A stretch of 64,000 nucleotides of DNA from Neoakkermansia glycaniphila (GCF_001683795.1 NZ_LIGX01000002.1:1-64000); one strand, 5' to 3'. Shown: positions 20,819 through 31,046, counted from the stretch's first letter. Notes: generated from the sequence alone by a model not told the origin. Translations and numbers: made by a program.

Positions 20819-21505
20819 GTGAACTTTTTCTCCCGTTTCATGATGGGGCTGGCAGTGTGCTGCCTGACGTCGTCGATCGTGATGACGGCGCAGGGCGTCG
20901 AAATGGCTCCCAAGACGAAAGACGGCAAATTCGCCGTCGTGCCCCTTTGCGACGGATTCGATTACCCGGTCGGCAAGCCGAACGGCGACGGCTACTATAA
21001 ATCGCGCGGCCTGCGCCTCGCCTCCCCCCGGCATCTGGGAGAGGACTGGAACGGAGCCGGAGGACGGGATTCCGACCTCGGCGACCCCGTTTACACCATC
21101 GGCACCGGAGTCGTCACCTATGCGGACGATCCCCGCGGCGCATGGGGCAAGGTCGTCATCGTCCGCCATGCCTTCCGCGAACCGAAAAGCGGCAAGGTAC
21201 TTTGCTGCCAGACGCTCTACGCCCACCTCGACGAAATCAGCGTCAAACTCGGACAGATCGTCCGGCGCGGCGACAAGGTCGGCACCATCGGCACGGCAGA
21301 AGGCCGCTATCCCGCCCATCTTCATGCCGAGCTGCACTTCAATATCGATGTCAACTGCGGCCAGCAGGGAATCCCCAAAACCAAGAGAAACTACGGGGAG
21401 CTCGAACCTTTCATCAAGCGCTTCCGCCGCTTGAACCCCGAAACCAAGCAAGTACGCGTACCCGTAGGCGGCTTCCTCCCCTACAAGGGAACCGAAGGCA
21501 TGTAA
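20819..21505 (+). CDS. Secreted M23-family metallopeptidase (LytM-like)
   Basis: The 228-residue protein has a signal peptide and one M23 peptidase domain. Zinc-binding motifs are seen as 'HLGEDWNG' (H-x3-D) and the later 'HLHAELHF' (H-x-H), with the conserved 'VRRGDKVGTIGTA' strand between them. These enzymes are zinc endopeptidases that cut peptidoglycan cross-bridges, or are regulators if degenerate. Here all metal ligands are present. The GTG at 20819 gives a positively charged signal-peptide start (MNFFSRFMMG) and lies six bases after a -10 box. An ATG at 20840 is the alternative. nadD follows 46 bases downstream on the same strand. Confidence 0.87.
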   Translation: MNFFSRFMMGLAVCCLTSSIVMTAQGVEMAPKTKDGKFAVVPLCDGFDYPVGKPNGDGYYKSRGLRLASPRHLGEDWNGAGGRDSDLGDPVYTIGTGVVTYADDPRGAWGKVVIVRHAFREPKSGKVLCCQTLYAHLDEISVKLGQIVRRGDKVGTIGTAEGRYPAHLHAELHFNIDVNCGQQGIPKTKRNYGELEPFIKRFRRLNPETKQVRVPVGGFLPYKGTEGM

Positions 21506-21551
21506 CCCACCCGGCAACACACCAACCGGCGACCGCCATGACCTTCCCGCG

Positions 21552-22142
21552 ATGAAAACATGCCTGTTCGGAGGATCCTTCGATCCCGTACATGAAGGCC
21601 ACATCGCCATCGCACGGAGGGCTTATGAAACCTGCGGACTCGACGAAATCGTCTTCCTTCCCTGCGCCCAGTCTCCGCTGAAGGAAACGAGCCCCTTCCT
21701 CTCCGACAGCCAGAGAATCGACTGCCTTGAAAAAGCGCTGAAAGACTGCCCCTGGGCGCGCATCGACACGCTCGACCTCCACATGCCACGGCCTTCCTGG
21801 AGCTGGCGGCTGATCGAACGCTGGCGCGAACTTCATCCCGGCCACGACCTCTACTGGCTCATGGGTACCGACCAGTGGGAAGAACTTGAGCAATGGGGCC
21901 GCTGGCAATACATCGCCTCCATGGTCACCTTCATCGTCCACCACCGGGGCACGGCTCCGCGGCCTCGCCCCGGCGTGGAAGCCCTCTTCATCGACGGCCA
22001 CCACCCGGCCTCTTCCAGCGCCATCCGGCAAAGCCTTACCTCGTCCAGCCCCTTTCCTTCCGGCTGGCTCCACCCTTCCGTCGCCAGTGAGTTGAATATA
22101 CATCGTCCACCGGACAATCAGAAAAACCTTCCACCTGAATGA
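21552..22142 (+). CDS. nadD: Nicotinate-nucleotide adenylyltransferase
   Basis: The 196-residue protein has the nucleotidyltransferase signature 'FGGSFDPVHEGH' near its N-terminus and the second family motif as 'SSSAIRQSL' near residue 156. NadD converts nicotinate mononucleotide and ATP to deamido-NAD, a core step of NAD synthesis. Length and motif spacing fit the family. It follows the M23 gene closely and probably shares its transcript. Its stop codon overlaps the first of two inverted repeats that belong to the downstream sigma-54 promoter region. Confidence 0.92.
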   Translation: MKTCLFGGSFDPVHEGHIAIARRAYETCGLDEIVFLPCAQSPLKETSPFLSDSQRIDCLEKALKDCPWARIDTLDLHMPRPSWSWRLIERWRELHPGHDLYWLMGTDQWEELEQWGRWQYIASMVTFIVHHRGTAPRPRPGVEALFIDGHHPASSSAIRQSLTSSSPFPSGWLHPSVASELNIHRPPDNQKNLPPE

Positions 22143-22208
22143 CAAATTTGTCGCACAAAAATGTAACATCTAAACCGGACGAATTTTCAAATATGACAAA
22201 ATTGTCAT
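22141..22208. promoter_or_regulatory. Two inverted repeats, likely enhancer-binding-protein sites
   Basis: GACAAATTTGTC (22141-22152) and ATGACAA-AA-TTGTCAT (22193-22208) share the core GACAA-N2-TTGTC. Their centres are 54 bp apart, about five helical turns, and lie about 86-140 bp upstream of the sigma-54 -24 element. That is the expected position for sites of an NtrC-type activator. The activator itself is not in the window. Confidence 0.65.
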
Positions 22209-22285
22209 CTCATCACTTTCACATTCATTTCCGATAAACTTTTCATCCACTACATTATCAACATTTTAACAAATAATTAAAAAAG

Positions 22286-22302
22286 TTGGCACGCCATTTG
22301 CT
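22286..22302 (+). promoter_or_regulatory. Sigma-54 promoter of the glutamine synthetase gene
   Basis: TTGGCACG-N4-TTGCT matches the sigma-54 (RpoN) consensus at nearly every position, with the diagnostic GG and GC exactly 10 bases apart. Transcription should start near 22313, giving a 24-base leader before glnN. Confidence 0.88.
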
Positions 22303-22336
22303 ATAAAACAAGCGTCTCACACAACACATTCCCACC

Positions 22337-24445
22337 ATGCACCACTCAGAATCGAAAAGACACGTCACGAACTCCATCACGCAGATGCTCGACGAGCAAT
22401 ACGCATGCGATGTTTTCAGCATCAAGATCATGCGTAGCTACCTCTCGAAAGGTGTGTACAAGAAGTTCATGGAAACCATGCGCAAGGGCCACAAGCTCGA
22501 CCCCAGCATCGCCAATGAAATCGCCCAGGCCATGAAACAGTGGGCCGTGGATCATGGCGCCACGCACTATGCACACTGGTTCCAGCCGTTGAACGGTTCT
22601 ACAGCGGAAAAGCATGACGCCTTCCTCGAACCCGATGCCGAAGGCAACCTCATCCTCGAATTCACGGGCAAGAACCTCGTCCAGGGCGAGCCGGATGCCT
22701 CCTCCTTCCCCTCCGGCGGCCTCCGCGCCACCTTCGAAGCCCGCGGCTACACCGCATGGGACCCCACCAGCCCGGCCTTCATCAAGCGCACGCCCAACAG
22801 CGCCACCCTCTGCATCCCGACCGCCTTCTGCTCCTACACCGGAGAAGCCCTCGACAAGAAAACACCGCTTCTGCGCTCCATGTGCGCCGTCTCCCGGCAG
22901 GCATCGCGCGTCCTCGCCTGCTTCGGCCGCCCGGAACTCGAAGTCGTCTCCAACCTCGGAGCGGAACAGGAATACTTCCTCGTAGACAAGGAACTGTACA
23001 AAAACCGCCCCGACCTCATCATGTGCGGCCGCACCCTGTTCGGCAATGTCCCGCCGAAACACCAGCAGATGGAAGACCACTACTTCGGCTGCATCAAGGA
23101 CCGCGTCCTCGAATACATGACCGCAGTGGACCACGCCCTGTGGCGCCTCGGCATCCCGGCCAAAACGCGCCACAACGAAGTGGCTCCCGGCCAGTTCGAA
23201 ATCGCACCGAACTACGAACAGCTCAACGTTGCCGTAGACCACAACATGCTCATCATGGAAGTCCTCCGCAAGGAAGCAGCCAAGCACGGCCTCGTCTGCC
23301 TGCTGCATGAAAAACCCTTCGCGGGCATCAACGGTTCCGGCAAACACAACAACTGGTCTCTCAGTGCGGACGGCCTCGGCAGCATCTTCAACCCGGGCAA
23401 GAACCCGCATGAAAACGCCATCTTCCTGACCTTCCTCGCCGCCGTCATCGAAGCCATCGACCTGCACGCCGACCTGCTCCGCGCCTCCATCTCCAAATAC
23501 GGCAACGACCACCGCCTCGGAGCCAACGAAGCGCCGCCCGCCATCATCTCCATCTTCCTCGGAGAACAGCTCGAAGAAATCATCCAGCAGATCAAGCAGG
23601 GTGGAGCCACCTCCTCCAAGGCCAGCGGAACCATGAACGTAGGGGTCGATACCCTGCCCGACCTGCCGAAGGACACCTCCGACCGCAACCGCACCTCGCC
23701 CTTCGCCTTCACCGGCAACAAGTTCGAATTCCGCGCCGTCGGCTCCTCGCAGACCTGCGCCTGGCCGATGACCGTACTGAACACCATCGTGGCCGAATCC
23801 CTCGACCGCATCGCCAGCATCCTCGAACCCGTCGCCGGAAAGCCCGAGTTCCAGAAAACGCTTCAGAAACTCCTGCAGGACATCATCGTCAAGCACGACC
23901 GCGTCATCTTCAACGGAGACGGATACAACGACGCCTGGATCGAAGAAGCGGAACGCCGCGGCCTGCCGCACATTCGCACCACCACGGAAGCCCTCAAGGT
24001 ACTCGACTCCGCCAAAACACTCGCCCTCTTCACCAAGTACGGCGTGATGAATGAAGCCGAAATCCACGCCCGCCGCGAAGTGCAGGAAGAAATCTACGTG
24101 AAGGAAATCGCCATCGAGGCCAAGACCGCCATCGACATGATCGAAACGCTCTACCTCCCGGCCGTCACCAAACAGATGAAACAGCTTGCCGAAACCATCA
24201 CGGCCATCAAGGCCAGCGGCATCTCGGCAGGCCTCGAAGCAGCTGTCTCCACCGCCAACAAGGTAGGTGCGCTGTACGACCAGCTCCCCGGCCTCCTCGA
24301 CAACCTCCGCGCCTCCCGCACCAAGACCAGCGAAGACATCAAAACGGCTCTCGAAGATGCCCGCAAGGTGATCGACGCCCTTGAAAAGGCAACGGCCGAC
24401 AACCTGTGGCCCGTACCGAACTACGACCAGCTTCTCTTCATCTGA
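22337..24445 (+). CDS. glnN: Glutamine synthetase type III
   Basis: The 702-residue protein has the size of GSIII rather than GSI (about 470). It carries GSIII landmarks such as '[20 protein letters not shown]' near residue 389, '[18 protein letters not shown]' and '[15 protein letters not shown]'. It makes glutamine from glutamate, ammonia and ATP as a dodecamer. A strong sigma-54 promoter with two upstream inverted repeats precedes it, so nitrogen-limitation control is inferred. A terminator follows, then gltB on the same strand, so the glutamine synthetase/glutamate synthase pair is encoded together. Confidence 0.96.
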   Translation: MHHSESKRHVTNSITQMLDEQYACDVFSIKIMRSYLSKGVYKKFMETMRKGHKLDPSIANEIAQAMKQWAVDHGATHYAHWFQPLNGSTAEKHDAFLEPDAEGNLILEFTGKNLVQGEPDASSFPSGGLRATFEARGYTAWDPTSPAFIKRTPNSATLCIPTAFCSYTGEALDKKTPLLRSMCAVSRQASRVLACFGRPELEVVSNLGAEQEYFLVDKELYKNRPDLIMCGRTLFGNVPPKHQQMEDHYFGCIKDRVLEYMTAVDHALWRLGIPAKTRHNEVAPGQFEIAPNYEQLNVAVDHNMLIMEVLRKEAAKHGLVCLLHEKPFAGINGSGKHNNWSLSADGLGSIFNPGKNPHENAIFLTFLAAVIEAIDLHADLLRASISKYGNDHRLGANEAPPAIISIFLGEQLEEIIQQIKQGGATSSKASGTMNVGVDTLPDLPKDTSDRNRTSPFAFTGNKFEFRAVGSSQTCAWPMTVLNTIVAESLDRIASILEPVAGKPEFQKTLQKLLQDIIVKHDRVIFNGDGYNDAWIEEAERRGLPHIRTTTEALKVLDSAKTLALFTKYGVMNEAEIHARREVQEEIYVKEIAIEAKTAIDMIETLYLPAVTKQMKQLAETITAIKASGISAGLEAAVSTANKVGALYDQLPGLLDNLRASRTKTSEDIKTALEDARKVIDALEKATADNLWPVPNYDQLLFI

Positions 24446-24477
24446 TCAGGCAGGCATCGCCTGAGAAAAGCTCATTC

Positions 24478-24512
24478 AGCCGTCCGATGCCAACGCGTCG
24501 GACGGCTTTTTC
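24478..24512 (+). terminator. Terminator between glnN and gltB
   Basis: A 9-bp stem GCCGTCCGA/TCGGACGGC with a 10-base loop is followed by five T. It would end most glnN transcripts, so gltB is either partly read through or has its own promoter, which I could not identify. Confidence 0.85.
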
Positions 24513-24558
24513 ATCGCCCAACAGATAGACAACCACCAGACAACCTTTCCCGAACACA

Positions 24559-27500
24559 GTGAACACAAGCACCTATTATCCCCAGCCTGACGGCCTTTAC
24601 AGCCCTGAATACGAACACGATGCCTGCGGCGTCGGCATGGTCGTAGACACGAAAGGCCGCCCCTCGCACGACATCGTCCTCAAAGGCATCACCGTGCTCG
24701 AACGCCTCCTGCACCGCGGAGCTGCCGGCAGCGACCCGGAAACGGGCGACGGCGCAGGCATCCTGATGCAAATCCCCCACGAATTCTTCACCGAAACCTG
24801 CCCGGAAATCCACCTGCCGGCCCCCGGACGCTACGCCCTCGCCTCCCTCTTCCTTCCGCAGCAGGAACAGGAACGCGACGCCTGCCGCGCCATCGTCGCC
24901 GCCACGGCGGAAACGGAAGGCTTCCTCATCCTCGGGTGGCGCAAAGTCCCCGTCGAACTCTCCAGCATCGGCGAACAGGCACGCCTCACTGCGCCAGCCA
25001 TCGAGCAATGCTTCCTCGCCCCCTCACAGGACGAAACCGCCCTTGAAGGCGACGCACTCGAACGCCGCCTCTACATCCTCCGCCGCAGCATCGAAAATGC
25101 CGTGGAAAAAGCCATCCCCGGCCTCGGCGACCGTTTCTACATCTCCAGCCTCTCAAGCCGCACCGTCGTCTACAAAGGACTGCTGAAAGCCCCGCAGCTT
25201 CCAAGATTCTACGAAGACCTCACCGACCCGCGCTTCCGCTCCGCCGTCGCCATCGTCCACCAGCGGTACTCCACCAACACCTTCCCCTCGTGGCCGCTGG
25301 CCCACCCCTTCCGCTACATCGCCCACAACGGCGAAGTCAACACCCTGCGCGGCAACCTCAACCAGATGGCCGCCCGGCAAGGCAGCCTCGCCTCTCCCCT
25401 CTTCGGCGACGACATCCGCAAAATACTCCCCGTCATCCGCCCCGGACAAAGCGACTCCGCCAGCCTCGACAATGCCCTCGAACTCCTCGTCACCGCCGGA
25501 CGCAGCCTCCCGCACGCCATGATGATGCTCATCCCCCAGGCATGGGGACGCAAACACTTCATGGGCGAAGACGTACGCGGCTTCTTCGACTACCACTCCG
25601 GCATCATGGAACCGTGGGACGGCCCCGCCGCCGTCTGCTTCACCGATGGGATGGGAGCCGGCGCCCTCGTGGACCGCAACGGCCTGCGCCCCGCCCGCTA
25701 CGAACTCACGCAGGACGGCCTCCTCGTCCTCGCCAGCGAAGCCGGAGTCGTGGATCACGAACCCTCCACCATCGTCAAGCGCGGCTGCCTCCGCCCCGGC
25801 CAGATGCTCTGGATCGACTTCGCCACCGGGCGCATCTCCTACGATGCCGAAATCAAAACGCGCATCGCCCGCAGCAAGCCCTACCGCCGCTGGTGCGATG
25901 AAAACCGCATCCGCATCCACGGCTTCTTCGACTCCATCACCGCGCCCGATGTCGACTCCGCCACCCTCCTCTCCCGGCAAACGCTCTTCGCCTACACGCA
26001 GGACGAAATCGACACCCTCCTCCTCCCCATGGCGAAAACCGGGCACGACCCCGTCGCCTCCATGGGCAACGATGCCGCCCTCGCCATCCTCTCCGAGCGG
26101 CCGCAGCTCCTCTTCAACTACTTCAAACAGCTCTTCGCACAGGTCACCAACCCGCCCATCGACCCCATCCGCGAAGAACTCGTCATGTCCCTCACCACCT
26201 ACATCGGCAACCCTGCCAACATCCTTGAGGAAACGCCTCAGATGGCCCGCATCATCCGGCTTGAACGCCCCATCCTCACCACCTGCGACCTCGAACGCCT
26301 CAAGGAATGCAAGGAACCGGACTACCGCTCCGCCACGCTGAACCTCGGCTTCTCTCCCACCAGGGAACACGGCCTCGCCGAAGCCCTTGCCGAACTCGGC
26401 AAACAGGCCGAACGCGCCGTCCATCAGGGCTTCCGCATCCTCATCCTCAGCGACCGGAACCTTGAAGCCACAGAAGCGCCCATCCCCTCGCTGCTCGCCG
26501 TCGCCACAGTCAACGCCCACCTCGCCAAACTCGGCCTCCGCACCTCCACGGGAGTCATCGCAGACACCGGCGAAGCGCGTGAAATCATGCACTTTGCCCT
26601 CCTCCTCGGTTACGGAGCCACCGCCGTCTGCCCCTGGCTCGCCTTCGAAACAATCACCCACTGCGGTCGCAAAGGCGCACTCGGCGACGAACTCTCCGAA
26701 ACGAAAGCCCTCGAAAACTACCTGCAAGCCATCGACCAGGGGCTGCTCAAAACCATGAGCAAAATGGGCATCTCCACCCTCCGCAGCTACCGGGGCGCCC
26801 AGGTCTTCGAGGCCATCGGCCTCGGCAGAAACGTCGTACAAACCTACTTCCCCGGCACCGCCACACGCATCGGCGGCATCGGCCTGGACGACATCGCCCG
26901 CGAAGCCGCCATGCGCTTCGACCGTCAAAAGGAAATCGACCGCACCGCAGGAGAACACACCCTCGAAAACTCCGGCAACTACAAATACGCCAAAGGCGGA
27001 GAAAAACACATCTGGACCTCGCGCACCATCGCCCAGTTCCAGAAATCGCTCCGCAACCGCGACTACGCCCAATTCAAAGTCTTCTCCTCCATGGTCAACG
27101 AATCCGAAGAAACCCTCTGCACCCTGCGCGGACTCTTCGGCTTCGACGAAACGCACGCCATCCCCCTCGACGAAGTCGAAAGCGAAGACAACATCGTCCG
27201 CCGCTTCGTCACCGGAGCCATGTCCTACGGCTCCATCTCCCGCGAAGCCCACGAAAGCATCGCCATCGCCATGAACCGCCTCGGCGGCCTCTCCAACTCC
27301 GGCGAAGGCGGCGAAGACCCCGCCCGCTACATCGCCGAACCCAACGGCGACTCCCGCTGCTCCGGCATCAAGCAGATCGCCTCCGGCCGCTTCGGAGTCA
27401 CGGCGGAATACCTCGCCCATGCCAAGGAACTGCAAATCAAGGTAGCACAGGGAGCCAAACCCGGAGAGGGCGGCCAGCTCCCCGGTCCGAAAGTCAACGC

Positions 27501-29091
27501 AGAAATCGCCCGCGTGCGCCACGCCACACCCGGAGTCTCCCTCATCTCTCCGCCGCCCCATCACGACATCTACTCCATCGAAGACCTCGCGGAACTCATC
27601 TTCGACCTCCGCAACGCCAACCCGGAAGCCCGAGTCTCCGTCAAACTCGTCTCCGAAGTCGGCGTCGGCACCGTTGCGGCGGGCGTCGCCAAAGGCGGAG
27701 CGGACATGGTACTCGTCTCCGGGCATGACGGCGGCACGGGAGCCTCCCCCCTCACCTCCATCAAACACGCGGGCATGCCCTGGGAACTCGGCGTCGCCGA
27801 AACCCACCAAACCCTCGTCAAAAACAACCTGCGCGACAAAATCCGCCTTCAGGCGGACGGCCAGCTCAAAACAGGGCGAGACGTCGTCACTGCCGCCCTC
27901 CTCGGCGCGGAAGAATACGGCTTCGCCACATCCGTCCTCATCGCCCTCGGCTGCATCATGGCCCGCGTCTGCCATAAAAACAGCTGCCCTGTCGGCATCG
28001 CCACGCAGGATTCCGAACTCCGCAAACGCTTCAAGGGCACGCCGGAAAACATCGAAACCTTCCTCCGCTTTGTCGCCCGAGAAACCCGCGAATACCTCGC
28101 CGCGCTCGGCCTTCGAACTCTCGACGAAGCCATCGGGCGCACCGACCTCCTGCACATCGAACACGCCGTGGACTACTGGAAAACGCGGAACCTCGACTTC
28201 TCCGCCATCCTGCGCCCCGAACCGCTGCCCGTGCATGCCCGGCCCGGCATCCATGCGGACATCCGCCCCTACGACGAACGCTTCCTGCCCTTCTGCTCCC
28301 CCAGCATGAAACACCTGCGCCCCATGGAAGCCACCTTCACCGTAGCCAACACCGACCGCGCCGTCGGCACGCGCCTCTCCTACTACATCGCGCGCCAGTA
28401 CGGCCACGCCGGACTTCCGGAAGGCACCATCACGCTCAACCTCCGTGGAACCGCCGGGCAATCCTTCGGAGCCTTCCTCGCCCACGGCGTCAAACTCGTC
28501 CTCACCGGACAAGCCAACGACTACCTCGGCAAGGGACTCTCGGGCGGAACCATCGTCGTCAACCCTTTCGACAACTCCCCCTACCCGCCCTGTGAAAACA
28601 TCATCGCGGGCAACGTCCTCCTCTACGGAGCCACCTCCGGCAAGGCGTACATCCGGGGACAGGTCGGCGAACGCTTCGCCGTCCGCAACTCCGGGGCCGA
28701 TGCCGTCATCGAAGGTGCGGGCGACCACTGCTGCGAATACATGACGGGCGGCTGCGTCGTCGTACTCGGCCCCACCGGAGTCAACTTCGGAGCGGGCATG
28801 AGCGGCGGCTACGCCTACGTCTGGGATCCCGACCACCTCTTCGACCTCCGCTGCAACCTCGACACCATCGACCTCGACCCCGTCGAACACCCGGCGGACA
28901 TCGCAAGGCTGCGCGCCCTCATCGAAACCCACGCCGACCTCACCGGCTCCGAACGGGCCCGCAGCATCCTCTCCGACTGGGACAACGCCCTGCCGAACTT
29001 CGTCAAAGTCTTCCCGATGGAATACCGCCGTATCCTCGGCGAAATGACCCGGGAAGACGAAGAAGTCTCCCGCAGGGAAATCCACAGTTGA
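24559..29091 (+). CDS. gltB: Glutamate synthase large subunit
   Basis: The 1510-residue protein has the full GltB/Fd-GOGAT layout. A class II glutamine amidotransferase domain has nucleophile Cys23 (in 'HDACGVGMV') after a short propeptide. It is followed by a central domain, an FMN-binding synthase domain ('GGTGASPLTSIKHAG'), 3Fe-4S ligands in 'CHKNSCPVG', and the C-terminal GxGxG beta-helix ('GGTIVVNPF', 'GATSGKAYIRG'). It forms two glutamates from glutamine and 2-oxoglutarate. The start is a GTG at 24559. The NADPH-binding small subunit GltD is not next to it. Long open frames on the opposite strand are codon-bias shadows. Confidence 0.96.
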   Translation: MNTSTYYPQPDGLYSPEYEHDACGVGMVVDTKGRPSHDIVLKGITVLERLLHRGAAGSDPETGDGAGILMQIPHEFFTETCPEIHLPAPGRYALASLFLPQQEQERDACRAIVAATAETEGFLILGWRKVPVELSSIGEQARLTAPAIEQCFLAPSQDETALEGDALERRLYILRRSIENAVEKAIPGLGDRFYISSLSSRTVVYKGLLKAPQLPRFYEDLTDPRFRSAVAIVHQRYSTNTFPSWPLAHPFRYIAHNGEVNTLRGNLNQMAARQGSLASPLFGDDIRKILPVIRPGQSDSASLDNALELLVTAGRSLPHAMMMLIPQAWGRKHFMGEDVRGFFDYHSGIMEPWDGPAAVCFTDGMGAGALVDRNGLRPARYELTQDGLLVLASEAGVVDHEPSTIVKRGCLRPGQMLWIDFATGRISYDAEIKTRIARSKPYRRWCDENRIRIHGFFDSITAPDVDSATLLSRQTLFAYTQDEIDTLLLPMAKTGHDPVASMGNDAALAILSERPQLLFNYFKQLFAQVTNPPIDPIREELVMSLTTYIGNPANILEETPQMARIIRLERPILTTCDLERLKECKEPDYRSATLNLGFSPTREHGLAEALAELGKQAERAVHQGFRILILSDRNLEATEAPIPSLLAVATVNAHLAKLGLRTSTGVIADTGEAREIMHFALLLGYGATAVCPWLAFETITHCGRKGALGDELSETKALENYLQAIDQGLLKTMSKMGISTLRSYRGAQVFEAIGLGRNVVQTYFPGTATRIGGIGLDDIAREAAMRFDRQKEIDRTAGEHTLENSGNYKYAKGGEKHIWTSRTIAQFQKSLRNRDYAQFKVFSSMVNESEETLCTLRGLFGFDETHAIPLDEVESEDNIVRRFVTGAMSYGSISREAHESIAIAMNRLGGLSNSGEGGEDPARYIAEPNGDSRCSGIKQIASGRFGVTAEYLAHAKELQIKVAQGAKPGEGGQLPGPKVNAEIARVRHATPGVSLISPPPHHDIYSIEDLAELIFDLRNANPEARVSVKLVSEVGVGTVAAGVAKGGADMVLVSGHDGGTGASPLTSIKHAGMPWELGVAETHQTLVKNNLRDKIRLQADGQLKTGRDVVTAALLGAEEYGFATSVLIALGCIMARVCHKNSCPVGIATQDSELRKRFKGTPENIETFLRFVARETREYLAALGLRTLDEAIGRTDLLHIEHAVDYWKTRNLDFSAILRPEPLPVHARPGIHADIRPYDERFLPFCSPSMKHLRPMEATFTVANTDRAVGTRLSYYIARQYGHAGLPEGTITLNLRGTAGQSFGAFLAHGVKLVLTGQANDYLGKGLSGGTIVVNPFDNSPYPPCENIIAGNVLLYGATSGKAYIRGQVGERFAVRNSGADAVIEGAGDHCCEYMTGGCVVVLGPTGVNFGAGMSGGYAYVWDPDHLFDLRCNLDTIDLDPVEHPADIARLRALIETHADLTGSERARSILSDWDNALPNFVKVFPMEYRRILGEMTREDEEVSRREIHS

Positions 29092-29177
29092 ATCGACTGT
29101 CGCGGCAGCTCAGGAAACCTCTTGCCATTGGGAATTTCCGGCAGCTGCCGCGCCAACCCGGTGCCGTGCCGACGCAA

Positions 29178-29216
29178 ACGGGCGAGGGACACCAACAATC
29201 CCTCGCCCGTTTTTTC
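29178..29216 (+). terminator. Terminator of gltB
   Basis: A 12-bp stem ACGGGCGAGGGA/TCCCTCGCCCGT with a 9-base loop is followed by six T. The remaining A+T-rich 220 bases to 29436 show no gene or recognisable element. Confidence 0.92.
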
Positions 29217-29436
29217 GTTCCGAATTTGAATAGGAAACATATATCTGTACGGTGCCTATTATTCGAATGCCGGGCATGTAGGCATGGAAGCAGCGCAAAA
29301 CGGACTCCGGGATAGCGACTTCCACAACGATTTTGACACAATCAATATCTGAATATTGAACCGCCCGGCTTGGGAATCTTCTGCAACACCCAAACTTCCG
29401 TAAACATCATCAAGACATGCATATGATGAATGCTTT

Positions 29437-29997
29437 TTACTTCACACATGATGCATGCCTTTTTTTCTCGTAAAACTCCTGTATCGCTTTCCCTGCATCG
29501 CTCTCGGTTTTAGGGAAAGCGATCGGAGTTGGCGAAAGGCGGTAAATTCCCGCATAAAAGGCGGCGTTTTCAAATCCATCAGGTAATTTCAAGACGTGTC
29601 CTTGATCCATTTTTTTGTGGGACGTCTTGCAAACAAGTGAAGCAGCATAAGGAGGAGCTATCATCTCTTTCTGTTTCGCGCCAAGACAAAGAATAAGAGG
29701 ATACGCATCAACATACGTAATGTGATCTTTTTGGCCCGCTGCATTTGATACCCAATAAACAAGTGATTCGACCGGTATATCTCCCTTCATATTTTCCGTG
29801 ACGCGTGCATAGGAAACAACCTTCTGATCTCTGTAAACATATTTATAGACAGCGACGATAACAATATCTTCCGCCTGGGCACACATCTTTTCTATATGGG
29901 CAGGAATCGCTTCAGCACCTTCCGGTGACAAACGTTCAGCGGCGAAACTGATTCCGACAAAAAACATTGCGACAAAACCGGCAAATAGCACCTTCAT
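29437..29997 (-). CDS. Small secreted protein of unknown function
   Basis: The ATG at 29997 gives 186 residues beginning with a signal peptide (MKVLFAGFVAMFFVGISFA). The frame is open to 30096 but the added residues do not resemble an export signal. The mature part is about 165 residues with a few Cys and a 'DIVIVAVYKYVYRDQKVVSY' strand pattern, loosely like small lipocalin/NTF2-like or DUF proteins; I cannot name a family. The DNA is A+T-richer than its surroundings. A 15-base motif 28 bases upstream is shared with the next gene upstream (30132-31019), suggesting common control. Confidence 0.65.
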   Translation of the reverse strand: MKVLFAGFVAMFFVGISFAAERLSPEGAEAIPAHIEKMCAQAEDIVIVAVYKYVYRDQKVVSYARVTENMKGDIPVESLVYWVSNAAGQKDHITYVDAYPLILCLGAKQKEMIAPPYAASLVCKTSHKKMDQGHVLKLPDGFENAAFYAGIYRLSPTPIAFPKTESDAGKAIQEFYEKKRHASCVK

Positions 29998-30024
29998 ACA
30001 AAAACGATATTCGATTAGAAAGAC

Positions 30025-30039
30025 GGAGTAAAGAGCAAT
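30025..30039 (-). promoter_or_regulatory. Shared upstream motif, copy 1
   Basis: On the minus strand ATTGCTCTTTACTCC lies 27 bases before the ATG at 29997. The same motif with one change stands at exactly the same distance before the ATG at 31019. It may be a promoter element or operator. Confidence 0.4.
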
Positions 30040-30131
30040 GTTTACATTTGGTCTGGAAGATGCCCGATCACACGGATGACCCCAGTAAAAGGCCATTCAC
30101 CAACCACAGGCGCTTGGGCTTCACACACCCA

Positions 30132-31019
30132 TCATGGTTCTGGATAAATCCGGATAACCGTATTTTTATCGGAAATTCCGTAAAGAATGTGATTGCCAAT
30201 GCAATAATCGACGATGAAGGGGGCGTGTTTTTGTCCTTCCAGATAGTGATCCGAGGCAATGATTTGCCCAGATTGGGGAGCAATCACACTCCATCCCGTT
30301 GCAAAGTGCATTCTCGGAATGCTTTTATAGAGCAACAGAATATTCCCATCCTTCCAAAACCTAATCGAACATGGAGCATGGGCAAGCGGGCACACTTCGC
30401 GCAGCTGTCCGGTGGACAGTGACATGAGGCATAGAATATATTCCTGATGCGGATTGCGTTCGATTTTTACAACCAACGGAAGCTGCCCATCATGGGCATG
30501 ACGAGCACAAACGACGAGAGACAGCTTTTCCCATTCCGGGTGTCGTACATGGAGAGACTCTTCCGGCATTTTTTGAGGAACAATGACAAAAGGTATTCCA
30601 GCATCCGTAAGAATCACAGGTGTTCGCATCCGCCATTGAGTATTGGAAAACGTGAAAGAATCAAGGAGCGATCTGTATTGACGAAAAGCCTCTTGATTCG
30701 AACCGGAATCCTGCCCCAATTGAACGATACGGCGCACGGCAGCTGGTACATGAGACAAGACTTCGTCTTCGGAGGAAAACCAGACAGGAAAATTTTTCGT
30801 CAAAACTTGAGTGGATGAAGTCTCGCCTGCCGGTGTCAGCGTTTCAATTTCGTAGACATGAGCGCTGTCGTGAACTCCGAGTGGCAGAGAATACTTCAGG
30901 CCGTCGCAGCGCGTTGCATAAATGGTTTCCCTTTTCCATTCGGCTGTTGGTACTTGTCCGGCATGCAATATATTGAAAAACAACAGTAAAATGCACACAA
31001 TAAATTTTTGTGCTTTCAT
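30132..31019 (-). CDS. Secreted protein of unknown function
   Basis: The ATG at 31019 gives 295 residues with a signal peptide (MKAQKFIVCILLLFFNILHA). An in-frame extension to 31193 exists but places another hydrophobic stretch before it, and I regard it as non-coding. The body has alternating hydrophobic strands and ends 'ILYGISDKNTVIRIYPEP', reminiscent of beta-propeller blades. The pattern 'VRRIVQL ... SLSTGQL ... YPEP' echoes 'IVRQVQAL ... SLSTGEN ... YPVP' in the protein at 15784-17109. A+T-rich compared with neighbours. No function assigned. Confidence 0.65.
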   Translation of the reverse strand: MKAQKFIVCILLLFFNILHAGQVPTAEWKRETIYATRCDGLKYSLPLGVHDSAHVYEIETLTPAGETSSTQVLTKNFPVWFSSEDEVLSHVPAAVRRIVQLGQDSGSNQEAFRQYRSLLDSFTFSNTQWRMRTPVILTDAGIPFVIVPQKMPEESLHVRHPEWEKLSLVVCARHAHDGQLPLVVKIERNPHQEYILCLMSLSTGQLREVCPLAHAPCSIRFWKDGNILLLYKSIPRMHFATGWSVIAPQSGQIIASDHYLEGQKHAPFIVDYCIGNHILYGISDKNTVIRIYPEP

Positions 31020-31046
31020 TTGATAATAGTAATCAGTTATACAGCT

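Noticed and set aside
22346..24067. 573-residue open frame antisense to glnN
   Set aside because: Shadow; sense strand carries all type III glutamine synthetase motifs and a sigma-54 promoter.
25153..29085. 1310-residue open frame antisense to gltB
   Set aside because: It lies exactly opposite a complete, motif-rich gltB; its product is Gly/Val/Asp/Glu/Phe-rich low-complexity sequence, the mirror of GC-biased codons. No start context or family resemblance.
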